From contig OY759261.1 of NCBI GenBank assembly GCA_963662155.1, positions 49,900,414-49,964,413 on the forward strand: DNA of 64,000 nucleotides, in the 5' to 3' direction. The position numbers and the translations under genes were made by a program. The stretch comes from Lamellibrachia columna (taxonomy: Eukaryota > Annelida > Polychaeta > Sabellida > Siboglinidae). Positions 35,101-47,900 of this stretch are shown here, one piece after another. How positions within the stretch are numbered: position 1 is the stretch's first letter; each line of letters begins with the position of its first letter. A model generated the notes under the pieces. The model was not told where the DNA came from. It saw only the letters and a list, made by a program, of their open reading frames with translations, and did not search any database.

Positions 35101-38100
35101 AGAAGAGGCAGTAAAAGCCGTTGGTGCTTTCTATCTGGTGCCTATGCCAGGGAGAGTAAAAGACCCTGCTGTGGACTCACAAATTCTAGAGTAGGACACT
35201 CTTAAAAAATTGTCAAAAATCTTCAACAAATTGAAGGTGGACACTTAAAAAGAAAATTGCAGCACAATTAATCTTTTTATAAATGGATTATTAAAATGAA
35301 AAAATGTATACAATGTTTTGCATTAGCTATTTATGTATAGACACTGCATATATGTAATGTTAGAAATGTGTTATTATTACTATAACTGGCGGTATTACGA
35401 GAGTTGGATTCCAAGAAACCATCAGGATACTGACTAGAGGTACCAAGTACAAAGACATGGTCATAGATGGATATTTTTTTGTGTATCATGAACTGTTTTT
35501 AATATTGTTATCATTACAGACAGTTATGAACTACCAAGTTATACCCACTCTGGATGACGGGTATCTTTGCTAGAGCAACAAAAAATATGACGGAATATCC
35601 GACAGCAATGACCTTGTTTGTTTATGGAAACACTCATTATAATATTGTGGCTTAAATTAGAACTGCTATGTCATCAGTTTGATGCACATATCTTACTTAT
35701 TGAGATATACCTATACACATGTTTGATGGGTTATCTTAAGTATCCCCCCAGTGTCAGAGCTGGGAAGTAAGTTCTGAGAAATTATGTAAAAGCCCAAAGT
35801 GCAGTGTCACAAGCTAAATTAGAAGTAATTACAGTGTTCTACTAGAGTTCAACATGTCTGTTCAAACTATAGTACATAGGCAGGAATTATGGGAGATACC
35901 TATCGGCTAGTGTGAAGTCTGCTAGGGTCAGATATGATAGTGTACAGTTGTAGAGATCTGAAACAGTCAAGCTGCACGCAGGCAGTGAGTGGACTGTAAG
36001 CTAAGAAGTGTTTCCCTCTCAGCTGAGGGTTGGGTATGTTAGTGAGCTACTTAGGTGTCATAAGCTGGCTTGGTTGGACGAGCAGGTCAACAGAAAGAAA
36101 GTACAGTGTAACAGGAAAACAAGTAATGGAAAACAAGTAACATATTTTGTTGATTTTGTGAGCTTTATTGAATTTAAACATTCTAAAAATGTATAATTAT
36201 TTCTCATTACATCGTTCTTTGAACTGTATGGCTATATTTTGTCATTCTAATAATGTTGTATCATTTAAATTTTTTTATTATGTAACACATTACTGCTATC
36301 CTACCTAGAAATGTATCATTATTTCTCACCTTTAACAGATGTTTGTTCCTTTCATACTGTTTTAGTAAAAGTGTAATGTAATGACTTTTCATAACACACA
36401 ACTTTGTCACATATAATGTAATTTTTTTTTAATAATAATCCAAACAACCTGTTACTTTCTTGCCTATATTCGGAATAGCAGACTGTCAGATATTAGCATG
36501 GTTTGTGGATGGTTGAAGACTGTTAGAGATTAATGTGGACTGTTGTATTAATAAAGTTTAGGATTGGTATAACAGAATCAGTTTTGTTATTTTTTCAATA
36601 TACATAGGTACATGAAATGGGAATAATTTTAATAGGCGAAATGGGAGTAATTTAAGTAGGCGAAATTGGAATAAGTTGAGTAGGCGAAATGGGAATAATA
36701 TGAGTAGTCAAAATGGGGATACCCCAAATCAAAGGTTGTATGACTTACTTGAGACTGATGACATGACACTCGTGTTGTATTAAAACCCATGACAACGCCA
36801 TCATTTCTGTTGGGAACACGTTGTTGGATTCGATCTCTCTCGGTACAAGGTCTGTTAGATCCGGGCATTGAGACTCGTAGATTGCAGTAATGAGTTGCAG
36901 TGGGTCAAACACACGAGCCAGTTTCTCAATGACAGTCCGAGGGTCCAACTGATCCTTGGCGGACTCCAGTAAATCCATGAAATGTGCACTGTGTCGGTCG
37001 CACAAGAGACCCACAACAAATCTGATCAACACCTCATGTTGGCAGACTGAGGTTTCATTCTCAATCAGCTCCAGAAGTGCTTCATGTGGTCCCCTCAACA
37101 ACCCCACAGCAGCAAACATTTCTTGCATTGTCAAGTGATGGAAAAACCAACACCTTCTTTTCAAACCTTGAATGCTGCTTCTCGTCATAGATTGCGCCAG
37201 GAACCCTGTGTGTTTGTCTTTGTCACTTATGTGAAACCGATCAAGGTCTCCTTCATACATGATGATTCGTTGTGGAGTTGACAGTGTGCAGTACTTTGCT
37301 AACTCTGCGTGCCTCTTCAAAGAATCACCCACCATGGCAAGGAACGTCCTTTCATCTATTCCTGTTTTGCTGCCCTTCAAAGAAGGGTGTAGTTTCCTTG
37401 TAAGGTTTATTACTGCAAAGATATACAGGTGTGTCATGGTATTTACTGTTGGCGTGTCATCAATGCGGGAGGATGAACGCATGTCTTTAAGACATGCACA
37501 GACAAAGTTTGTGTGCACGGGTACGTAACACATCGTTGCAATGTTTACGTTGCTCTGGAGATAACGCCTGATGAACTGTTCTAATTCAGTGTCTTGTCCA
37601 CTGAATTTATGAATGTACATGTCGATGTTTGCTTGGGTGAAGCCATACAGTTCGAAAGAGCGGTCACACACAGGAATGTTGTCATTTGGACGAGACGTAA
37701 TTAACACCTTTGCTCCAGGCAGCATGACGTTGTTCAAAATACTTGAGAGTATCATGTTCAGGTCAACTGCCTTCGTGTCATCACGTTCAATGTCTTCTTC
37801 ACCAGTGTACGCAATTTCATCCCAACCTTCTGCTATGATCATCACTGTCGAAGCGTTTTCACGGAGGTGGTTAAGTGCTGCAGTCTTTTCTTCTTTAGTC
37901 AGTGACAGTCCATCCAGCAGGAGTTCTCCAAGTGTCAACTTCCTGTCTTGCCGCAGTTGTCGTAAGGTGATGACAAATAAGTACTCGACATGCTTCCAGA
38001 GCTCTTTCTTAGCCCACTGTGATGCAATCTGCTTAATGAGGGTCGTCTTTCCAATGCCCGCTTTGCCCAGCATCAGGATCTTTCTGGGGGCACATCTGTC

Positions 38101-38871
38101 ATGAAGCTTATCAAAGAGTTGTGACGTTTCAATTGGTTTACTTGACTGCATGCTTCGCTGCATTTCCTCCACATCACGATAACTAAGTGATTCTGGGAGT
38201 TTTGTAGTAGCAGACTTCTGCAGTCGTAATTCGACAAACATCTCATCAAGCGGGACTTCACTGCAACATTCTGCATTGACTGTGTCTTGGACCAGAACAG
38301 TCGACCTGTTGTACATCTTTCGTAATTCTTTCTTCAGTTTCTCTGAAAACATATACTTATCATAATGAATGTGTGCAGCTCAAATATGAATACAAACATT
38401 GATTACGCATAAAGTATTTGGCAGCTTCACCAACACTTATTTTGTTCAAAAAGAAATGGAGCTGGTTATGTTCATATATCCCTGATCTAAACAAAGTGAC
38501 AACATAAAGCTAGAAGGGGACACCTGGTTCTGAGATAAACAAACCAAAGAGATAACATATAGCCATAAGTGGATGCCTGGTTCTAAGATAAACAAACCAA
38601 AGAGATAACATATAGTCATAAGTGGAAGCCTGCTTCTGAGATAAACAAACCAGACAGAGAACATAGAGCCAGGAATGGCCATATGGGTCTCAGATAAACA
38701 AAATAGAGAGATAACATAGAGCTATGATAGGATGTCTGGTTCTGAGGTAAACAAACAAGAGATATAACATAAAGGTATAATTGGATGCCTTGTTATGAGA
38801 TAAAAAACCACAGATATATTAAAGATCCAGGAGTGCACCACAGACAGTTCACTGGGTGACAGTGTCAGCAC

Positions 38872-38932
<61 letters not shown>

Positions 38933-41900
38933 CCTGGGCACTGGTACACCACAGGCAGCTCACTGGGTGACAGTGCCAACACAATATATACAGCCTGGGC
39001 ACTGGTACACATGCTGCCTGCCAAGCTGTTTAAACTTGAGCTCTGTCCAATGAAATCTGAACAACAAATACTATCAAGTTGGTGTGGGTTCACCTTCCAC
39101 CATAGAAGTAGGTACTGCATGATGATCATTAACTCAACGGCTAAATCCAGCAACACGTACACAGTGATTAAGTAAGTAAAGACGATGATGTCAAACCTTG
39201 GACAAAACAGTGTCATCACCTTCGACTAATCTACATGATGAAGACTTGACAAAGGCTTCATTGATAATTACTGCAGACAGACTGATACTGAGTTAAAAAT
39301 ACATTGTATTACCTATTGATGCTTGTATTAACTATTGATGCTTATATTAGCTATTGATGATTGTATTACATATAGATGCTATTGTTTTGATGTTATTTGC
39401 AATGATGAGTCTCATCATACAACACTTAATAACCTGTACAATAACGTAGCCAGTTTAACCGATGCCAGTAGCTCTCTGCTCACACATAAACAGGGAAACT
39501 ACACATGTCAACCTGGATGGACTGATTATGTGGCTGATATACATAAAGGTGCAAATAACACTGTTCAAGGTAAGCAAGGTATTTGAGTTAAATAAGAAAG
39601 CTGATGTTAGATGCAAATATTCAATAAGGTTTATCCCAAAAACATGAAAATGAGTTGAAGCATGAAGCTCTTGCCAAAAAGCTTGCAATGCATACTATAA
39701 ATGGTGTTTGACTTGTGGGACGTTAGATTGCGGGACGTTAAATGAGCAAGTATCGCCATCTAGCGATTGTTCCATTTATTATATTATGGTCTTCACCCTG
39801 TGTGGAAGACCCGGTGCAGTAGACTGACAGCCATTTCACTAACATGACACGTGTTGTGAGCTGCGTGAAATTATTGATTATGAACGGCCCAAGGAAGTTT
39901 GTAATTGTCCTGTTTATTTGCGCGCATGTGTCCTTCTGTATTTATAGGTATACGTATCTGAACAAGGTGTTGCCAATAATCTTTCCTGATGACTCGCGCT
40001 TAGTGTTTTGCGAATTTATTGTCTTGCATTGTTCCGTTTTATATTATTCAGTATTGTATTGCGTTATTACTGTTTTAGGGAGACTATTCGATGGAGTCAG
40101 CGAAGATAGTTCTTCCGTTCATACCGACACTCACGGTGGGCCAGCCATTCCGCCTGCGAGCTGCCCACCATTACACATACTAATGATAATGTTTTAAGGA
40201 GATTAAGATTATTAACAACAGCGCAAGTCCTTTTGCCTACTAGTATAAATGGTATCAACAGTGAACAAAACATTGTGAATATGTGGAAACAATACTTTCA
40301 TGACTTGTTTAATTGTGTAAATAATAGCAGTGCAAAAAAACCTAGCATTTGATGTTAGCTATAATAGCAGTATTAAAATACGCTATAAGAAACCTTGACT
40401 GTAATAAGAGCTGTGGCCTTGATGGCACTGATGCAGAGCACCTGAAGTACTGCAGTAAGCACATACTGCCTCTACTGTCAATGTGTTTTACAGTTTGTTG
40501 GTACATGGCATGCTAACAGTGCCATGATTTCTGTAATACTAGTGCCTATAATTAAAGATACAACTGACAAAATAAACAGCAAAGACAATTACAGACCAAT
40601 AGCACTGACAAGGGTTATATCACGGAAACCAACAAATGTGTCTACGATGGAGAAGTCGTGTCTGACAGCATCAATGTAAATAATGGAGTCAGACAGGGAG
40701 GTATATTATCCCCCTATATTTTTTGTCAGTGTTTACATGGATGAGTTATCCACTGCTCTTAATGGTTGCAATGTAGGATGTTATGTAGGATATACCTGTG
40801 TAAATAATGTTATGCATGCTGATGGCCTGGTAATGTTTTGTCCGTCCAGCAGATGGCTGCAATCCTTTCTATTATTTGATCGACATGGTTTCTCACATGA
40901 CATAAAGTATAACTCAAAAGAGTATGGTCATGATAATGAGTAACAAGAGTTGTAAGATTGTGTAAAAGTGTAATGCTCAATAATGAGATGCTGGTTGAAG
41001 CTAATATGAAGAAAATATTTGGGTCATTTCATCTCAGACATGCTAGATAACTGTGATATGTCTAAACAATGTTGTCAGTTATATGCTCAAGGCAGCATGC
41101 TCATAACAAAATGTCATGTGTTCAAATGATGTAAAGAAAACCTTGTTTACTACGTATTGTTCACTTATGCACACTGCCCACCTATGGTGGAATTTTCATT
41201 ACCACGCAATTAGAAAAGTGTATGTATGTTAGAAGAATGTACTGCGAATGGTGCTAGGATTACACACATGTTGTAGTGCTTGTTAGTGAAATGTTTGTTT
41301 ACAATAATCTGCCTAAATGTGCTGCCGTTACAAGAAATTTTACATATACAACGTGTCGACTGCAATTCTAAAAAAAATGTCTTAATTTTCAACATTATCA
41401 ACAGTGAAATACATGTCCAGAATCTGGAAAAACTGGCTTAAATCTATGTGGATTCACTATATAGATGGTTGAAGTAACCTTACTGTTAATTCCAAACTAT
41501 GGAACTATGATATACTTGTATACTGTGTGGATAAAGCAATTATTATTATTATTATTACATGGAGGCTAAGTGAATACAGTGGCGTCTTGTAAAGGAATTT
41601 GATGAGACAATGATTATGATGGGTAGGTTCCATATCGCATTCAGCTACCTGGCAATAACTGGCAAGATATTTGTAGATTCAGGATTGGCAGACCTTCTCA
41701 TTGATTCTACTCTGCAGTAAACCTGCTGAATCCACATATTTTACTGGCCCAGTGGGCCACCATAGTTTTATAGCCATGTCTTCATTTCAATCACTTGTGC
41801 TTGCCATCCATCCCAGCGCTACAACTAAACACAGTCTTTAAATCATCTGACTTCGTATAGTTGCCATCTTCTTTTGATATGTATAAACGACGCTATACAG

Positions 41901-44900
41901 AAAGTCTGTATAGCTTCGCTACTAGCAACAACGTGCGGACTTTGTGAAGCTCATGCATTGTGGATGCATATTATTTGACTAGTTTTGCAAAGTGTTACCA
42001 GTATATCGCAGCATTTTCTTCTGCGTTATATGTATCGGCTTCACAGACTGTCCACTAGGTGTCATAACTGCTCCTACTCATACATGCATTCCAGGATAGA
42101 TATTAAAGTTTACCATAACTTTGTAGTTCAGTCCAAAAGTATATATTCGAAAGAAATTAAACCCAATTGTAACAGTCATATTTATATTCAGTGTCAGATC
42201 CGGTTCACCCATCGTATTTTCGAGTATAAATAGCTGTAACACAGTACGGATTAAAAGAAATTCATGTACAGTAGTACACACGGCGTCATCACCCGTCGTT
42301 CTCAAAACGCCACCCGCTGCAGCTTCGATAGAGACACCAGAATCTCACAGTTCCAGGAGCAACATTGTCTGCGATGCGAAATACTGACAGAAAGCACAAA
42401 AGTAGACCAATCACGACAAAAGAAATAACAACTAAACTCGCAGCATTCAACTTGTAATGTGATGTATTGCAAAATATTTGTTTTTTAAAACAGTTTATGA
42501 AACAAACATTTCGGCCAAGTAACTTTTAAAATCTACTGGGTACATCTTAATGTAAAAGCCTGTTACATAAATACATTTTGTGTAAAACCCATCTCATCGT
42601 TATCCTTTTTTTTGGCTTTGGATACATATCCTTTTCCTTCGTCTAATTTCAGCTTAGGGAGTTTGTAAATGCAATGTTAACCAGGCAAAGGTACTGACCT
42701 ACTAATACAACAACAGTAAATGACCATCCTTGCCCCTAATATTTTTTTAAAGAATTATTAGGTCCACCGGAAAAAAGGTCCGGAAAATCCTATAGTGTCC
42801 ATAGCAGTGAAGTTCTGATAGAATCATACTGTGAGGAATGTTAATCATGTATTATATAAGTCCTTCGTACCCATGTACCATGACCAATGTTATCCACATA
42901 CCCATCGTACCCCTAACAGCAACTCCACATTTTGTAGTGTCCGTAACATGTTGTAGTGTCCGTAACGTAGTCTTTTTAAATTTAATAAATATTTATGAAC
43001 TTTTTTAGCAACAAACTAGACGTACGTTTATTGAAAACATTATATTTATGTTTCCTGGCGGTTAAATAATGACACTCACACATAAAAAATCAATAAACAG
43101 ATGCAAATATTTCACATTTAATTGTAACTTGAGAATCACCTGGTGTATAGTTGATATATGAATAATTCAATTAGTTTAAGTTAATACTGAAACGTGAACA
43201 ATAATAATTATGCAGTGTTTCATGTGATTATTACTGTTCACGTGTTATAAAGATTTTTGTACTGTCTGTAAATTTTTTTACTAAATAGTAGGCTATAGTA
43301 GGTAGGATTTCTTTCAGTTTGATTTGTTCCTAGGTAGTTCAGTCTTGTTCATGCAGAATAATAATGTAAATAACTTTGGAATAAATAGTGCTTGGAAGCA
43401 CCATTGTACACACATCTTATCTTTGAGAAACAGTTGAAGATCCCGGGCGGTGGTAGCACGACTCTTGACTTAAGAGTCAAAATCTGACTCGGTGAGAGGG
43501 GCTCCCCAGAGTCAGGAACTGTGGTGTCGGGGTAAGTAATCGGCCGACTGTTCACTACGGCTTCTGCTTCCACCATCAGAGTGCGCAGTTGCTCGTCATC
43601 CAATCGATCGCTATGTGCGTTGAGTAGGGCTGATAACACATTCCTGACAGATCGGATCATCCGCTCCCAAACACCACCCATATGGCTGGCGTGAGGGGGA
43701 TTCATCTTGAAGGTCACCCAGTCACAATTTTGTTTCAACAGTTCTGCGGTGATCTTTCCATCATTCATTTCGGCCAAAGCTGCCTCAAGTTCAGAGTGGG
43801 CTCCCACGAAAATGGTACCGCGGTCAGAGCGCAGCTGTCTGACGGGTCCACGTCGGCCTACGAAACGTCGATAGGCATTGATGAATGAATCCGTTGACAG
43901 GGAGTTTGCCGTCTCAGTATGCACAGCCCGACTGGCCATGCACGTGAAAAGGACTCCCCATTTTTTCTTCTCACTCCGTCCTTCTTTGATAAAAAAGGGA
44001 CCGAAGAAATCCACAGCACTATAGGTGAAAGGGTCCGATGGCTCCAACCTATCCTCTGGCAGGTTGGCCATCTTTTGAGTCACAGTCCCGCCACGCATCT
44101 TCCTACACTTGACACAATTCCACAGGTAGGAAGTGACAGTAGCCCTTGTCTTTATGATCCAATAGCCAGAGGCTCGTGTCTCGTTGAGTGTCATCCCGCG
44201 GCCGGAATGGCAAACATGCTGGTGGTGATGACTAATCACCAACCTTGTCACATGACTCTCCTTAGGTAAGACAACAGGGTGTGCCAATTCACGGGGTATA
44301 TTGGCACGTCGTATCCTGCCGCCAACGCGTATCAGGCCGTCACTACCACGTATGGATCTAGACGGTAGAAACAGCTGTCCTTCTTGAGTGACAGGTTTCG
44401 CTTTCCACACTGCTTCCGGTCAGCAGCATATGCTCCTAGCTGACGAAGAGTGATGAATTCCCTTGGGAAAGCCTTTGCTTGGACCGCCATGATGATGACC
44501 TTTTCAGCTCGCTGTAATTCTGTTACATCCACCGATCTGTAAACACACTTTCTTTTAGCACTGGATGTTTTGTCAAAGTCTATGTTCACTGGTCCTTTCA
44601 CTACTCTTGACTTCAATATGTCCCTGAATCTGAGACATACAGCCACGGCACGCTTAGCGCAATGCCAGTCGGAGAAGTATCCGATCCTGTCCAGAAAGTT
44701 ACTGAAGGCGGGCTTGGCCTGGGAGTTGTGTGTAACGACCTTCTTTATTTCCGGATCGTCTGGGCTAACTGTCATGCACTCTCGGGTTATTGGCAGCGGT
44801 GTGGCAGACCAGAGAAAGGCTGGTCACTTCCACCAATCAGTAGCTCCCAGTAACTCTTTGGCGGTCGCGCCGCGTGAAGCAATGTCAGCTGGGTTCTTCC

Positions 44901-47900
44901 TGGTGCCGACGTAATTCCATGCGTTCACCTTAGTGCTGTTTCTTATCTGTTGTACCCGGTTTGCAACGAAGATGTTAAACCTCCTAGACTCGTTGTTTAT
45001 GTAGCCCAGCACAACCTTGCTGTCCATCCAGTAGTAGTGGGTGATGGCCTCGTAATCCAATTCTTTCTGCAAGAAGTTGCCAACCTTGACTGACAATACT
45101 GCTGCAGTCAGCTCGAGACGCGGTATGGTCACAAACCTTGAAGGGCCAACATGGGATTTGCCCATTACTAGGGCACAGGATACATTGTCGTGACTGTCCA
45201 TCAACCGCAAATAACTGCACTGTCCGTAACCTGTCAGACTGGCATCTGAGAAATTGTGCAACTCCACATTGATTGGAGTATCGACATCTTTGTCCTTGTA
45301 GCATCTGGGTATGTGGATGTCTGCCAGGTAGGTCAGTTCACCACGCCATCTCTCCCATCGGGCCTTCATTTAATCAGGAATGGGGTCATCCCATTCACCG
45401 CTATCACGGACCAGCTCCTGTAGGATCTGTTTCCCCATTAGCACATAAGGGGAAACCAGGCCAAGTGGATCAAACACGGAGCTAACCGTCGAGAGAATCC
45501 CACGCCGAGTAAGTGGTCTGTCCTTCACTTCAATACAAAACTGGAACGTGTCCGACTCGATGCACCATTGTATGCCAAGAGTCCGTTCGATGGGTAGAGA
45601 GTCACAAGTCAAATCCAGATTCTGAGCATCCTTGGCTCGTAGCTCAGGGGAGATGGCAATTTGTGCAAGTTGAAACCACCTTTCTTGCACATGTTGCGGC
45701 TGCTTTCCACCAGCTGTAGGGCTTCTGCTGGTGTGGCCACAGACTTGAGGCCGTCATCTACGTAGAAATTGCTCCTGACAAAGTCTGCTGCAAGCTTTCC
45801 ACAGTCCTTTTCGAACATGTCTGCCGTCGCCTTGAGTGCGTAGTTTGCACATCCAGGCGATGAAGTTGCACCGAATAGATGCACTGTCATCCGATACTCC
45901 TTTGGTTCACTGTCCAAATTGCAATTGTCCCACCATAAGAAACGCAGACAGTTTCTGTCCTCCGTGTTGACTCCGACCTGATGATACATGCTTTCAATGT
46001 CACAACTTACTGCCACGGGCTCTTGACGGAACCTGCACAAGACACCAGTCAAATTATTAGTTAAGTCTGGGCCTTGAAGTAGGTGACGGTTCAGTACCTC
46101 ACCCCTATATTCTGCGCTGCAATCAAAAACCACTCGTATCTTTCCAGGCTTCTTGGGGTGGTATACTCCGTGGTGTGGAATGTACCAGGTCCTTCCCTCA
46201 GCGATGGTCAACTCCTCAGCCGGCACAGGTTCCGCATATCCATGGGTGATTATCTCTGCCATGAACCTTGAGTAGTCCTCCCTGTACTGGCTGTCACATA
46301 GAAATTTACTCTTCAGGCGGGAAAGTCTCTTGAATGTCACTGCTCTGTTATTCGGCAGCTTGACGTCGTCCTTGAAAGGCAATGGCGTTTCAAAGTGTCC
46401 ATCAGATCTCCTATGTATTCCATTGGAGATCTTGTCCAGAAAACGACGGTCTTCAACAGATATCCTTTCTTCTGACTTTCTCTCGTTGAAGTCAAGGTCG
46501 AACATATTGCACACTGTCAAAGGGCTGATCTCCGTAACGTGGGTGCGAAATGCCAAGTGACAAGGCTTGTCATCGGCTACACTCACCAGCTGAGAATGAG
46601 AGGGATCCACTATCCCAGCAACTCCCCAGCCAAGTGACGTGCGCACCGCCCATGGGTTCCTGGTATCAGCTCTCTGGGCTTAATGGCTCGAGGACAGTCC
46701 AGTCCAATGAGCAGTCCAATCTCTACATTTTCCTCGTATGGAAGTAGCTGCTCTGCTACAGAGGCGAGATGGCACCATTGCATAGCTGTCTCCGGCCGTG
46801 GGATCAAGCTCCTGTTTGCTGGAATTTATTCCCTCAAGTACGCTCCTGGCAAAGGAATAGGGGTGTCTTCATTGACATTACATACAGACAGTCCATGCAC
46901 CACTTCACTATTGATTGTTTCTTCTGCCAACATTGTCGCCAACTTTATGTGATACAACCTTGTGATACAACATCACTGGCACAATCAGCGAGTTGTAGTG
47001 GCCTGCCACGTCGAAAATGTCAGTCTGGTGTGATATGACACTCGCAGCACTGGCCTTAGTGCAGTGTGCAGTCACGTTGGTGTCTGCTTCTGTGGTTTCC
47101 TTTCCTTCCGGTCTAGCATCATAATGCAGCAAAGTTGGGTGGAGGCCGCCACAGGTCTGACATTCCTTTCTCTTGCTGCATGTCCTTGACAGATGTCTTC
47201 CATCCATACACCCGTAACAAAATCACTTCTTCCTCAGAAAGACCTTGCGTTCAGCGAGTTTCATTTTGTGAAACTGTTCGCAAGACTCCAAAATGTGCGA
47301 CCGCCCACAGAGCTCACAGCTCCTGTCCTTGCTCTGCACCGGTGCATGGGCAGTGGCGAGGACATTCACCTCATTGCAGCCTGAGAGGTTCTCCTCTTCT
47401 TGAACATCAGTCGAAAATGAACGCGCCGTCATCTTCTGGCGAAAACCTCTTACCACCCTTTTCTCCTCTCTCATCTCTGTACTGTTCTGTTTAAAGTTGA
47501 CAGTGTTGCACGCGATGCGCGCCTCTTGCTCCAAGAAGTCACAGAATGGCTCGAAAGGAGGGTAGCATTGTGTTTCCTCGTCCTCCTTATTCAGCCATTT
47601 GTCCACAATGCGGCTCCACCGATCATTTATGTTCTTCGGCAATTTCTCCAACATCCTTGTGATTTCTTCCTCCGAATCCAACGAACAAAGGTGATTAGTT
47701 GACTGCATAGCCGTCTTGCAGTGCAGTAGGAAGTCAGAGAACTCGCGAAGTCCCTTGCCGTCACCATGCTTCACGAATGGCCAGTCTCTGATCTTCCTCT
47801 TGCACTCCTTTGCCAAGGTGTACTTGTCGCCATATCGCCTGCGTAGGATGGCCCTAGCCTTATGATAGGCCTCCTCGGTGTTCAGTGCGAGATATCCTTG

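Noticed and set aside
36745..38352. NACHT frame as a single-exon gene starting at ATG 38352
   Set aside because: The ATG is inside a TTTTCAG acceptor and the stop is inside the GTAAGT donor; both neighbours fit by phase.
39844..40197. 117-codon plus-strand frame
   Set aside because: Hydrophobic low-complexity residues in the 5' part of a decayed LINE; no domain.
43682..47494. Plus-strand frames under the BEL/Pao element
   Set aside because: Shadows of the minus-strand gag-pol frames, which carry the motifs.
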